64,000 bases of DNA from Opisthorchis felineus (lineage: Eukaryota; Platyhelminthes; Trematoda; Opisthorchiida; Opisthorchiidae): assembly GCA_004794785.1 (NCBI GenBank), contig SJOL01005821.1:328748-392747 (forward strand), written 5' to 3'. Within the stretch, counting starts at the first letter, position 1. Each line of letters opens with the position of its first letter. The position numbers and the translations under genes were made by a program. Shown one piece after another: positions 42,770 through 55,366 of this stretch. The notes under the pieces were generated by a model that was not told where the DNA came from, did no database searches, and worked only from the letters and a program-made list of their open reading frames with translations.

Positions 42770-44720
42770 TGAGGTGCGCCAGTTCTCATATAAAACTCTT
42801 CCGTGGTACCTAAACCCCCTCACCATAGGCCACCGTCGTCGTGGTGAACTAATATACACGTTTCGGATTTCAAAAGGGACATAAGCGAAAAGATACCACT
42901 TACCACCGTCATGTCGATCAAGATCAACGGGAGCAACATACCAAAGTTATTTGGGACAACGGTAAAGTCGAGGTAGATTGATTTCTTTTCCTCGGACAGA
43001 GGGGCCACTCATTGGAACGCCTTCTTTACCTGTAGCTTCAAGGGGGTTATGCTGAAAAGGAAGCAAGGGAGCTGACAAAAAGACCTCTGTGAGGGAATAT
43101 TGGTTCTCCGTATACAAATAAACGCAGGATGGGATTCATGGTAGGCGCTATCTGGTTCAGTAAGGCTCTTTATTACCCACGCGAAGGGACCTACACAAGT
43201 CCTTACACTACTTGTCGTCCACAGCTTGATAACATTCAGTGAACCTTGGTTGTGAAAAATTTTGCGTTACATGGTTAGTGTTTGGGGGTTGACACGTACC
43301 CTCTTGGAGGAGCTTGAGCCAGTGGCTTCCACCTGAAACTGAAAAGTCGTGGGCATCACCTCAAGGTACTTTCCGAAATGTTGGCTACCACGTCAAACTA
43401 AAAAATGCCTGAGATGAAAAAGTCCCAACGCATGCCATCAAGGTCGGAACCCGTGGTTTCTCTCTTAATCACAAGGCAAACCAAGTCAAAAGTACGGAAT
43501 GGTGAGGCGAATTCAATTATAGTGCGATATCTTGCACACAAGTTGCCACTGACCTTCGCACGCTAACAAATTTATGTGATCCGTGTAAAGAAAATGAATG
43601 ATGTCACTTGCGTCAGAGGAGCCCAGAGCAATCGCAGACTCCTTGGAGGGCGAACAATAAATGAAAGGTTACCAACCGACGGTCATCAAGTCGCAAGGCC
43701 GTCAGGTGGAACTTGGACGAAAAACGGCAAAAACTCATGTTAAGTTTTCTGGAGGACAGTGTTGGAATACAGTAACCAATTCAGCAAATTTGGATTTCAT
43801 GGACTAAAATGAGAAGCCCTATGGATTGTACCCGAAGCAGGAGTCATTTTGTATGTCCAATGCGGTTGACAACCAAATTTCTCACGCAGTTTTTAGAGAC
43901 ATGGCTGTTGAGCAGTGATCAAGCCGATAACAGTAAAAAATACATCTGCCCCTTAATAGTGAATAGGATACCCATACGTAGGATCATAGCACTAAAAGTT
44001 GCGAAGGAGCATGACATTTGTCAACTGTGTAGGCTCATATAAATGCAAGAAACTGAGGGGCTATGTGAAGATAGACAGGGTTCAGCAAAATTGAAGGGGT
44101 CATCGCAATCTGAGCACGGAGTGCGTCGGCACAACGCTGGCAGTAAGGCACGGATGAAGCAGGAATAGCATACTGAGAATGTCTGACTGAGAGGGAATTG
44201 GACGGTTGTGTGACGGAAACAGCAATAATGAGGAACTCTAAACATAAGACTTGGTAGTTTTGAAGTGAAAATGGTGGCCATTGTGAGTATCGGGTGACCA
44301 CAAAATGTTTTCTTGTTAGCTTAAGTTAAAATAGAGCAAAATAGGGATGACGAATCACAGTTGCTTGGAGCGGATAAAAGTGACACCTACGCCTCCAAAA
44401 CATGAGCTAATTTAGCATCGGGTGAACTCGGTGATTCCAAAGAGTTTTGGGAAAACCTGGTCGGATATCCTGAAGAGGACAAAGTCGTGACTTTACGAAG
44501 GACGTGAGGGGTACAAAGCGAAGACGGAGGGATTTTCGAGCACAGTGAATCCACATTACATCCGGATAGCCATCAAAATGGAGTTATGGAATATATTTGG
44601 CGGAAATGGAAGGTACTTGTAGCAGAGGCTACCGAGTGTATTTTTGTGCACACATGAAGGGCTTTTGGAAGGAATATATTATAGATGATCGAGGTTCACC
44701 GAAGGTCACTGAACTGCGGG
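42770..44720. other. Unassigned stretch, no gene seen
   Basis: Short frames only (62-88 codons) without support. Confidence 0.4.
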
Positions 44721-44727
44721 TAGGCCC

Positions 44728-44905
44728 GGGGATGGTTCAGTGGCTAGGGCGCAAACTTACTAAACGGAAGGTCCGTGGTACGAACCCATCCTCCGCATCT
44801 CGACTGCTTCTGTCTAGGATTGAGCGGCCTGGAAGTATCTCACCTGTTGTGCTCCATTCGGGTGATATGGGAGCTAGGTGCCAAAAGGGTGCGACATTCC
44901 AGACG
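44728..44905 (+). mobile_element. tRNA-derived SINE
   Basis: A box GGTTCAGTGGCT at 44733-44744, B box GGTACGAACC at 44777-44786 (one substitution), body CATCTCGACTGCTTCTGTC, CATTCGGGTGATATGGGAGC. Older than the other copies judging by substitutions. The frame 44597-44953 across it is pseudo-translation. Confidence 0.8.
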
Positions 44906-44934
44906 GTCACGGGGGCAAAGAAGCGGCAACAACC

Positions 44935-45155
44935 ATTTGAGCCACGGGAGTAAAATGGAGGTGATCAGAGTGTGCCCACTCTGGCTAAAGGACAACAAAG
45001 CGTTGGTATGAACACGCATGTCACGATGAGGTGCATGAAAATGTTACGTGTGTGTGACAGAACGGGCTGTGGTGCCAAACAAGAGATTCGTGCATTGCGT
45101 ATCTTCGGCCCGACTATTTTCATTTGCGTACTTTGCGCGTGATCAGAGGTGAATC
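44935..45155 (+). repeat. Dispersed repeat X, copy 1 (partner at 56685-56900)
   Basis: GCCACGGGAGTAAAATGG, CTCTGGCTAAAGGACAAC, AACGGGCTGTGG and TGATCAGAGG match the second copy in the same order and spacing at roughly 70% identity by eye. Class unknown, no coding potential seen. Confidence 0.65.
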
Positions 45156-46535
45156 ACTAATACTCGGTTATGCTAACCAAAATAAGTTACTGTGGCGGGG
45201 TTGCATGAGGACTTCGGTCGAAAGCTTTTTGAATATCCAGGTAGACTAATACAATGGATGCACTGCTCGACAGTCACAGTGATGGCGTCAAAGTAATAAA
45301 CCGCTGACGGCTTTCTGAGATGGGAACCCAAGTTCCAGTCGCCTATGCCACTTGAACGTAGGTGGAAGAGGCTGGAGGTGGCTGAAAACAGATCCTGGGC
45401 TTCTCATTGATAGAGTGATGCGGTGGGTTCCTATACAGATGAAGATAATTAATGTAAGACTCAATAAAAAGGTAGATTTTAAACAGGTTATATTGGGACG
45501 GGAAGACCCGTATGTAATGCAGTGGGCGAAATAATTTCAGACGAGAACTGGGACGGTTGACCATCATTTCTGAATGCAAGGCATTTATTTCAAAAAATCC
45601 ATAAAAGAGCACTATTGTCTTATGTTTGTTGCTGCTGGGTTGGACTCGTCCCGGTTGTCATCTAACTGGCAACGCTATGTACTACGGACGGTGAAAAAAC
45701 TGACCTTTCATCTGTTAAAAATATTCGTTGAAAAAAACAAGCTTGAAGGTAATCTGCGACGCCTACGGCTCACATTGACGTGCAAACCTGTAGCCATCTT
45801 CGCCATGATTGGAGTTGCACCGCACCAAAGCCCAATTCACCGACCAAACAAACCAACCACTTAGCTACTGCTCTCAGGAGTGGACACGTACGAGCCTCCA
45901 CTACCAGCATACCAGAATAGCGCCATGCACCAATGGTTCATTGGAGCCGACAGCAGCGCTTCGGGGACGAGTGACCATTTCCCTCACATTCACTTTCCTG
46001 GATTATAGTACTGTCCATCATCTCGGAAGTCCACTCACCTCAGTCCCTATACGTTTGCTTTCCCTAACCACACCACTTCTTTGCGTGCTCATGCTGGTGT
46101 GCTCGAGATCTCTTGTACTTTGATATCATATATTAGCAAACCCAACCCCTGCTTGACCGCTAGTTTACTAAGTACAAATCTACCCCTATTCTGCCTCATT
46201 TAATCACCTGTTGTCGGTACTCTAATTGTGGTAAACATTAGGTTTTTCTCTCTATTAATGCACATTACTCTATCCTGTGTCTCCTCAAATTCACCGGGCA
46301 TTACTAAGCTCATCCCGTTCAGTCGTCTTCCCAAGCTTCGACCTTCGGCAATACCTGATTTGAACGCCCTGCTTGGCTGTTATCCACTCCAACTGGCCTG
46401 TGATCTGCATCCACAGGGGTCCCCAACCGCACCAGAAAAACACATGTGATCTTATATCGGCTTCGTTTTACGTCCGCGGATTTCCTTGGCTAGCCTGAAA
46501 ATATCCCGCTGCTCACAGAATTGCATATCCTAGTC
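45156..46535. other. Unassigned stretch, no supported gene
   Basis: Frames of 96 and 104 codons at 45.6-46.1 kb overlap in different frames and have no motif. Confidence 0.35.
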
Positions 46536-46539
46536 CAGT

Positions 46540-47490
46540 CACCTCAGATATGACGTCCGTTGCGGGGCTGCCCAGCAACCGAAGTATGTCAGTGCAATGA
46601 TGGCACTTCACTGCCATACCCAGTTTAGTAGCACAGCCGCAACTATTTTCCTCCTACCCTTGACCGTAGCCTCTCGCCAACCCGTTCCCTTGCCTGAAAA
46701 TAAGAACAGACCCTTCACCTGGCCCCAGCTACCCCGGGACGCGTTCATTCTAATCTGCTGAACCTTTTGTTTGGATTTAAACATTTTGGTGGACTTTCAG
46801 TTTGTGCTCCCCACAAAGTCAATAATTTTCTGTATAGCTTGCATTCCGGCCTGTGCGTTAGCATCAATTCACTCCTCCAAGGAACTTTTACACCCGACTC
46901 CACTAAAACAGCGACACCAGTGAGTCTCTACAGTTTCAATGTACACCATGATTAGGAGATACCTGCTACCATCTATCTGCATTGCTAATTTCTCCACTTC
47001 ATCATCGCAACTTACGCTTTTCGTGCTCCTGGCCATAAGCCCAACAGTCAAAAGCCACGAGGTCTCAGCGGCGGTTTTAGGTTTTAGTTCAAGTAACCGG
47101 CTGGATCACGCCAACTCTGATGCTTCAACTTACCGTCGTTCTGTTTCCTTATTTCTACCTGTTTGCACTTTTTGTCGTGTCAAGCAGGATGCCTCTTGTT
47201 TTGCCCCCTCGTTTTGTTTTTGCCCGCCACCATCAAATTCTGACGACCTAATCCTGCTTCAGCTCGACATTTTCCCCAAAAGGAAAAAAGCTGTAGCAAA
47301 CGTGCTTCCCTTACCGTGCCGGTCCAGGGATAACCACGTCAACATCGAATAATGCTCACCGTTTATGACACTGTCCCTTGTCCGCGCAATCCCCTGCACC
47401 CACAAATCCTGCCAGTCATGCATTTATTCTGACTGTACTATTATGATCATGCCTGACGGTATTCCTCCCGCCAGTTGGGAAATAAGCATT
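46540..47490 (+). repeat. Dispersed repeat Y, copy A
   Basis: Starts ACGTCCGTTGCGGGGCTG, includes GAAGTATGTCAGTGCAATGA, CACTGCCATACCCAGTTT, ACTCCACTAAAACAGCGACA and GTGAGTCTCTACAGTTTC, and ends near TGACGGTATTCCTCCCGCC. The reverse complement is found at 48490-49435, 49470-50000 (partial) and 52480-53235. A 137-codon frame over it is not conserved in the other copies, so the repeat is probably non-coding. Class not recognised. Confidence 0.7.
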
Positions 47491-47499
47491 ATCATTTTC

Positions 47500-48450
47500 A
47501 TCATACCGTCAAATTAACTGTCTGCCGGCCTTTCAGGGTTCCAAATGGTTTGCCGGATGGCGACAATCTAACCCAGGGACATGATGGAGTAGCTGAGGGG
47601 CAAGTGGCCAGGCTGAACGCAGCCTGCTGTGAAATGCGAAGAAGAGCTCGTGGACGAAAAGTTAGGGGGAAAGACAAATGGGGAAAAGTAACAGCTTGTT
47701 AAGTATAGGTTCAAATGTTCGCCAGTAGTCAGCGGTAGGCTCGGTAAATGAGATCCATCACTGATATCCTGAATGGAAGTCGACTGACTGTTGGAGTGAA
47801 ATGCACAAGAAATCAGCTACCATACACCTTCAGGCAGAAAGAGGTACCTAATTCAGCACTCTCCAGGATATTTGACAGATGAGCGTAAATGTACTCGTTT
47901 GGCTGAGAACTTACTAGAGAATAATGCTACCAAGACATCCTAAGATTTTCGAAGTTTTACTCCCGGGATGCGTTTTTTGTTGCATTTTTTCAGGGACCTT
48001 ACGTGGCGAAAGATTTGGGCGAATGCTACTGGGAAGAACGAGGTAAATGTGGCCACTGTGATGCGACACCTGCCGGAGATATGCAGTGCATCTGTGGAAT
48101 GGAAGTGATTCAGTTCGTAAGATACCAGCAGAGTAGAAAATGACAGCAGACTGTCCGGAGTCAACGTAAAGTTGTGAAGGCCTCACCGGAAAACCTGGGC
48201 CATAGATGGCTATCACAAGAGGCTAGGAAGCCTGCCCCTCTCAGGGAGTGTGGAGCGGGTGCGGCCGTTGCGAGAAAACACTACTTTGGAATACTGCGTC
48301 TTAAGTATGAGGGCTGCAAGCGGAATCTCGTGCAATCTGAGGTCAACCTTCTGCACTAGGTTGAACGTGCAACCAATCGTGGTGGGGTTAGTTTATAGAA
48401 GGAGACTGGGAAATATGTGGTAGGCTAAAGTCATCTAACCTAAAGTGAGA
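47500..48450. other. Unassigned stretch, no supported gene
   Basis: Frames of 60-100 codons without support. Confidence 0.35.
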
Positions 48451-48458
48451 AACCTGAA

Positions 48459-48497
48459 TTTACAATAATATTAATAATAATAATACTAATAATGTTA
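48459..48497. repeat. (TAA)n-type microsatellite
   Basis: Imperfect AATAATATTAATAATAATAA run directly before copy B of repeat Y. Confidence 0.8.
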
Positions 48498-49435
48498 ATT
48501 CCCGACTAGTGGGGGGCATACCTTTAGGCATGGTCGTAGTGCTACAGCCAGAATGAAACCATGACTGGCAGAGATTGTGGGTACAGGGGGGGTTTGGGAA
48601 AAGGGGCAGCGTCATAGGTGGTGGGCATTATCCAATGTAGCCGTGGTTACCACTAAGCCGGCACGGGAAGGGAAGCACAGTTACTATGCTTTTTTGGACA
48701 GAATATCGAGCAAGATCGGATCGTTAGGATTTGAAGGTTGCGGGCAAAAAACAAAGCGAGAGAGGGCAAAACAAGGATCGTCCTGCCTGACACATGACAA
48801 GAAAAGTGTAAACGGTGGAAAACGAGAAACCGAAACATCAGATCTGGTGAAGTAGCAGAATTGGCGTCATCCAGCCGGTCAAATTGAACTAAAACATAAA
48901 ACCACTGCTGAGGCTTCGTTGCCTTGGACTGTTGAGCTCATGGCCAGGATCACAAAAAGCGTAAGTGGGGGTGACGAAGTGGAGGGACCATCAAAGCGGA
49001 TAAGTGGTAACAGGAATCCCAGAAACATGGTGTACAGCGAAACTGTAGAGACTCACTGGCGTCGCTGTTGTGGAGTGGGGCCTAATAGTTCCTTGAAAGA
49101 GTGAGATGGTGGCAACACATGAGCCAAAACGCAAACTGTGTAAAAAAATTATTGAATTTTTCGGGAAGCGCAGACATACAGAAATGGTTAAATTTGAACG
49201 AAAGATTCCGCAGATTGAAATAAACATGTCATGGAGGCAGCTGGGGCCAGGTGTGGAGCTTGTTCGTACGCGCAGTTTATAGAACAAGTGGGCGAGAGGG
49301 TACGGTCAAGAGTAGGAAGGGAATGGTTGCTGGTGTGCTATCAAACTGGGTATGGCAGTGTCGTGCCATCACTGGCCTGACATACTTCGGTTTTTGGACA
49401 GTCCCGTAACTGACGTCACATATAAGATCATTGGG
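48490..49435 (-). repeat. Dispersed repeat Y, copy B
   Basis: Reverse complement of copy A: GGGGGGCATACCTTTAGGCA at the left end, TGTAGAGACTCACTGGCGTC in the middle, AACTGGGTATGGCAGTG and GACATACTTCGGTTTTTGGA, ending CAGTCCCGTAACTGACGTC. Confidence 0.75.
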
Positions 49436-49469
49436 CTGGGATGTGCGATTCTTTGAGATTAATGAGGAT

Positions 49470-50000
49470 GTTTATTCCCAAATAGTGGGTAGCATACCTT
49501 CAGGCATGATCATAAGGTTACAGTCAGAATAAGTGCATGACTGGTAGGGTTAGTGGGTACCGGGAATTTTGTGGAAAATGGACGGTGACACAAACAATGG
49601 GCATACCCGATTTAGACTTGGTCACGCCTGAGGCGGTATGGGTAGGGAACCAAAATTAAAAGGGCTCTTTCTTTCTTATGCGGAACATATCAGATGAGAC
49701 AAGATCAGATCGTTAAGATTTGATGGTGGCGGGCAAAAAAATACGAGAGGGTATAGCAAGAGGCTTCCTGCTTGGTACGTGATAAGCAACTTCAAACTTC
49801 AGAAAATGTGGGACCAGAATAACGGGTCTGGAGAGGCAACAGAACTGCTACGATCTGGCCGGCCAATGTGAACTAAAGCTTAAAACTGTCACTGAGGCTT
49901 CGTGGCCCTGGGCTGTTGGGCGTATGGCTGCGGTCACGAAAAGTGTAAGTGGGGATGGTGAAGTGGGGGAACTTGCAGTACGGATAAGGTCAAATGTTGT
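49470..50000 (-). repeat. Dispersed repeat Y, copy C (truncated)
   Basis: Begins TAGTGGGTAGCATACCTTCA and runs parallel to copy B (CATGACTGGTAGGG, AGTGTAAGTGGGGATGG), but stops at CAGTACGGATAAGG, before the central CTCACTGG part. Placed in tandem orientation directly after copy B. Confidence 0.7.
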
Positions 50001-52475
50001 ATTATCCTATTAGATTTCAGTCACCCGTAGCGTGCCCGCCGTTTTTTGACAATAAATAAATTTATATTCGCGCAAAACTTTCAATAACCTGATCTGTTTT
50101 GCCTCCCTAAATCGTTTACGTCTTTATTGCGCTTGAACCTCCATCTAAGTCCCACCAGGCCTCACTTAGAAGAGGTCGAGAAATCGAGTGTACATTCATG
50201 GCTTGAGACCTGGTGTGCAACGGGTTGAACTACATTATGTTAACTTGGGACAGCCTCAACCTTCATTTACACCAGGTTTCCCAGTGAACTGAGTGTTTCT
50301 GTTACGGATTAACAGGCGCATCATTTTCCGTGCCGCATTTTAGTGTGTTGACAATTTCAAGTCAAGTGCATCTTAGTCCACTTAACTGGGTGATATTCTG
50401 CTTATTCCTTCATACTATTCTTATATTATGCTGAGGTTTTTCCGGCTTCTCGGACCTACCAAACCCTCGTTTAACTCTCCCTTCTTCAATAAAAATCCCA
50501 TTTCTTGTGTCAAAGGCTTGGGTCCAGTAGGCTGAAGGTTACGACAAAGCTATTCTAGATTGGATGCAGCTGAAAAGCGATAGTTTTCCCCTTTCCAAAT
50601 ATCACTCGGAGATATTTCTCTAATTTTGTTACTTTAAACGAAATCGCCACATGGGTGCCTTTTTTCCTTCCTGTAAGCGGTCTGAAAGCCCTTCATCTTC
50701 ATTGTTCACCCACTTAACTTGCCAAAAAACGCCCCAAGACCAAGAGACCTAAGTCCTTGCACCTATTCGAGTGGCTAAGCAAATACTCCCGCTAATCTCT
50801 CACTGGTCTCTTGCATTTGCTGACATCTCAGCCACTGCCTCAATAAATAGCATATCTCACCCCATTTATTTCGGAGATTATTAAGACCTGAATAGAAACT
50901 GATGACCTTTGGACAAATGTCAACATCAAAAGTGCGCCTACCTCATTTCAGGTGCTAGTACAAATGGCAAATATAATAATCGCACCTTTCGTTTCCTGTA
51001 CCCGTCGCAACTTCTCTAGCCGCCTTTGACAAAACTCCTTCTATTACTTTTAATCCAAGCTATGAGGAAATCACACCTTCTGTATCCGCGCTGTGTTCTT
51101 TTACGTGAGACTGCAAAATATCATTGGCTTTAACCTTTCTCCTGAGGAAGCCAAGCGCCTTTTCATGCTGCGGTTTACACTGAACACAGTATTGAGAGGG
51201 GTCCTAACTGCTTCTGCGCGGCCATATAACTTTCCTCTAACTTGACCTTAGAAGGTGAACTCATTTAAGTAAACTCTTCAATGGTAACATACGTTTGGAA
51301 CAGCTTCCCTCCCGGAAGTTCCTGGCCAATAGTGACTGTTTTCTGTCTCAACGTCAAGAATTAGACCCAACAATTGCGCATGCACGTGCACTTTTTCCCA
51401 AATTGGAAATTTTTATCCAAAGCGTCTGACACCTGTCGTTATATCCTTTTTGTACTTACCTCAGAAGCCTGTTCATCCATGTCTTCGGTCTTGAGGTTTT
51501 GCAAGCGGACGGCTCATTCGTTGCACTAGCCCCCTTCTATGACTGGCTTACTGTTGAGTTTGCTCAACGCCTGATGCCAAGCTGTAGCTTACATTAACCA
51601 AAACAAGACCGTGGATTCTTACTCTGTAGAGCTAGGGCACATCCTCCCACCGTGGGCAGTTGCACAGAAGAAAATTAGTTGTTTCAAGGGTAAGAAGCGG
51701 ATGCAGTCCTTGGCAGGTTCCATAGCCCAACCATTCACAAATGTGCATACCATCGTGGTGCGTCTGCGCATTAGTTGGCATTTCGCATTAGGACACCATC
51801 ATTGATTACCAACAGTACGCATGCCCTGGATACATGCATTCCAAAACCACCACCTAAATGGGCGCTGTCAGCACTAAAAGCTTCCATGATACCCAGATTT
51901 AGCGGCTGGCTGCAACTTGGACGCTGAAATCGAATGAGCACTTTCAACACCTGGTGTTTCACAGACCGGATAAGATAAAACCAACTAGGAGTAACCTCTG
52001 GATGCTCAAACCGTAAATTTCACGACTACTTGGCTTACCATCTTGTAGGCCTTTTAGGATGCTTAAAGACAAAAACCTTGCCTGATGGTCGATTACGCCC
52101 AGCGAAGAAGGCATTCCTAATCTTCTGCACCACGGCGCGATCATTCATCCACCCCAATTCCAGGGTGCCTCGCCCATCGCCGATGCTGGCCCCCGAGTGA
52201 GGGAATTCCTTAAACAACAGCCTTGTTGAATGCCTGTAGCTGCTGATTTGGGATTATCCAATTTGTGACATACAGCTGGTAATTCTGCGAAACACGGGCA
52301 GAGGAACCCTATCCTTTTGCCTGTTAAGAATGTATGGGGTAGCCTGAAGACGCTGCAACGCTCTTGTCTTGCATCGACACATGAATCCCTCGTCACCTTC
52401 ATCTTAGTTGGGGTGGTTGCACACCCGGTTCACTTCGTCACCCAGGCACAAAACATTCATGCTATCTTATAATAA
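50000..52475. other. Unassigned stretch, no gene seen
   Basis: No frame above 60 codons between 49.3 and 51.6 kb, then only short ones (60-85 codons). No repeat recognised. Confidence 0.4.
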
Positions 52476-52479
52476 TAAC

Positions 52480-53235
52480 AGGTCTATTTCCCAACTTGTA
52501 GGGAACATGCCAACTGAGGCATGATTGGGACGTTACAACCTGAACGCGACAGCCAACAACACAGCCGAGAGGAAGTTGCAACCAACGAGGCATGCTTATT
52601 ACGTGAAAAGTCACCGCGGTTGTGGGAACTGAAAAAACTAGGACAATGGGCATGAGGTACGACTGGTTCAAAGATGAAGCCGGCTGATCTGAGCTAAAAC
52701 TGAAAACTGTTGCCGGCCATGAGTGACCTTGGGCGGTTGAGTAAAAGGCTAGGGTCACAAAAAGCAAAAATAGAGACGGAGATGAAAGAATTCTAAGTGA
52801 AGGCCAACGGCAAGTTTCGTCTCAAAAATGTGTTTTAAATTGAAACTGAGTAGACTCACTGGTGTCACTGTTGTGGGGAAGTCAGATGTAAAGGATAGTT
52901 TTGATGGGGAGATAGTGCCATTGATAGGGGCAAACGAACACCGTAAATGAAACTGAACTCGTGGAGGAGGCAAACCAAAATTGCAGCAGGGAAGCACGTA
53001 GGTTAAATCCGAACGAAAGGTTCAGTGGGTTAGAATGAACTCGTCCCAGAGGCGGTTGGGGCAAGGTGAAAAACTTGTTCGTGTTTGCAATTACAGGCTC
53101 AAGTGGGAGGCAGGTAACGGTCGAGACTCTGAAAAAATAGTTGCGGGAGTGACATCAAACTGGGTATGGCAGTGCCATGCCATCATTGCACTGATATACT
53201 TCGGGTTCTGGACAGCCCCGTAACGGCGGTCAATG
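52480..53235 (-). repeat. Dispersed repeat Y, copy D
   Basis: TTCCCAACTTGTAGGGAACA, GAGTAGACTCACTGGTGTCA, AACTGGGTATGGCAGTG and ATACTTCGGGTTCTGGACAG, ending CCCCGTAACGGCGGTC. More diverged in its left half than copies B and C. Confidence 0.7.
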
Positions 53236-53370
53236 TTGCCGCATTCGGACAGGGGATACGCACTTCCGTGGCAGCTGGATCTGGGTTAGACGAGAGGATT
53301 GACACAGATAGAGCCAAGCCGATGCAGAGTCACGGAAAATTTCCAATCAGTAGAAAGACCATGTGAGTGT

Positions 53371-54431
53371 AGACCGCGGACATGCCAGATTTAATGAATG
53401 ATGGTTGAACTTGGCGTTTGCGCAACTACAGCCGAAGTTTGAAGCTTGGGAAGAGGTGGAATGAGGAAGGAATAGGATGAGAGCGGTAGCGTCTGGTGAG
53501 TGCCAGGAGGCATCAGATAAAACGTTGTCCAGTAGAAAAATCTAAAAGGGGATGGCAGCGAGCTAAATGAAACCAGAGGGAGGTGGATTTTTGTTGGCCG
53601 ACCTAGAAGCCAAGTACTAGGTGGGCCAGAGTAGGTGCTTAAATTGGGGATGGTGAAGACTTAGCCGTCGAGGCAGAGAGGCTAGCCGCTGGACTGGTTG
53701 GAACAGGCGAATACATGGTGGGATTACATGGCGGTAGTTTTTAGCTCAGCGAAAAAATCCAATCATAAGGTTTCCGTTGTGCAAAGGGAGCGTTACTGTA
53801 AACAGGGACAGCAGACGAATAATAAGCGGTTGGGCAACAGCTTCCGGGGTAACGGATAAGAACCGCAGTTTAACTGGAACCTACTACGTCAACTCAACAG
53901 GAAGGTTAAAGTATGGGTCGCCGGTCACCGAGTCACTGCTGTCAGCTCCAAGGAACGAAAGGTGCATGGCAAAAACAGCCATTAGGTGCTAGCTGTGACT
54001 GATGGTATTCACGAAACAGTAAGGAATTTACATTTTCAATGTATATGATCGCTTCAGAGAACAAGAGGGGAGAACGTGTGTGTTATATCAGGATGATTAA
54101 GTGAACTTGGGGTGGTGCAACCCAACCAAGACGAAGGTGGCAACCCCTTGCACGTCGACGTCAGCCGTGAGCCTCGCACAGTACCTTTAGACTACCCCAT
54201 GCATATATTTAAATCAGAAGAAAGGACACCTGTCATTTGCTTGTATTCCTTGATGTTATCAGACAAGTGACAACCGTGACAAGTCCGATCCAGCTACAGA
54301 CAAACAACAACCGTGCTCTTTTATGGTTTTCCCGAATTAAGGGCCAGGCTCAGAACCACCGGTGATGGGCGATGCACCCGTGCTACTGGAGGGGTGGCGG
54401 GTATACGAACGCACCATGGTGCAACGTAACA
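53371..54431 (+). repeat. ~1.06-kb duplication, copy 1 (left of the gap)
   Basis: From AGACCGCGGACATGCC to ATGGTGCAACGTAACA. Repeated at 55367-56430 with about thirty substitutions and one 3-base insertion by eye (about 3% divergence). No gene recognised inside (the longest frame is 71 codons, conserved in both copies simply because the DNA is). Confidence 0.9.
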
Positions 54432-55366
54432 NNNNNNNNNNNNNNNNNNNNNNNNNNNNNNNNNNNNNNNNNNNNNNNNNNNNNNNNNNNNNNNNNNNNN
54501 NNNNNNNNNNNNNNNNNNNNNNNNNNNNNNNNNNNNNNNNNNNNNNNNNNNNNNNNNNNNNNNNNNNNNNNNNNNNNNNNNNNNNNNNNNNNNNNNNNNN
54601 NNNNNNNNNNNNNNNNNNNNNNNNNNNNNNNNNNNNNNNNNNNNNNNNNNNNNNNNNNNNNNNNNNNNNNNNNNNNNNNNNNNNNNNNNNNNNNNNNNNN
54701 NNNNNNNNNNNNNNNNNNNNNNNNNNNNNNNNNNNNNNNNNNNNNNNNNNNNNNNNNNNNNNNNNNNNNNNNNNNNNNNNNNNNNNNNNNNNNNNNNNNN
54801 NNNNNNNNNNNNNNNNNNNNNNNNNNNNNNNNNNNNNNNNNNNNNNNNNNNNNNNNNNNNNNNNNNNNNNNNNNNNNNNNNNNNNNNNNNNNNNNNNNNN
54901 NNNNNNNNNNNNNNNNNNNNNNNNNNNNNNNNNNNNNNNNNNNNNNNNNNNNNNNNNNNNNNNNNNNNNNNNNNNNNNNNNNNNNNNNNNNNNNNNNNNN
55001 NNNNNNNNNNNNNNNNNNNNNNNNNNNNNNNNNNNNNNNNNNNNNNNNNNNNNNNNNNNNNNNNNNNNNNNNNNNNNNNNNNNNNNNNNNNNNNNNNNNN
55101 NNNNNNNNNNNNNNNNNNNNNNNNNNNNNNNNNNNNNNNNNNNNNNNNNNNNNNNNNNNNNNNNNNNNNNNNNNNNNNNNNNNNNNNNNNNNNNNNNNNN
55201 NNNNNNNNNNNNNNNNNNNNNNNNNNNNNNNNNNNNNNNNNNNNNNNNNNNNNNNNNNNNNNNNNNNNNNNNNNNNNNNNNNNNNNNNNNNNNNNNNNNN
55301 NNNNNNNNNNNNNNNNNNNNNNNNNNNNNNNNNNNNNNNNNNNNNNNNNNNNNNNNNNNNNNNNNN
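54432..55366. other. Assembly gap, 935 N
   Basis: Run of N. Any frame drawn across it is meaningless. It lies exactly between the two copies of the 1.06-kb duplication. Confidence 0.99.

Noticed and set aside
46939..47352. 137-codon frame within repeat Y
   Set aside because: The frame is not conserved in the three other copies of the same repeat.
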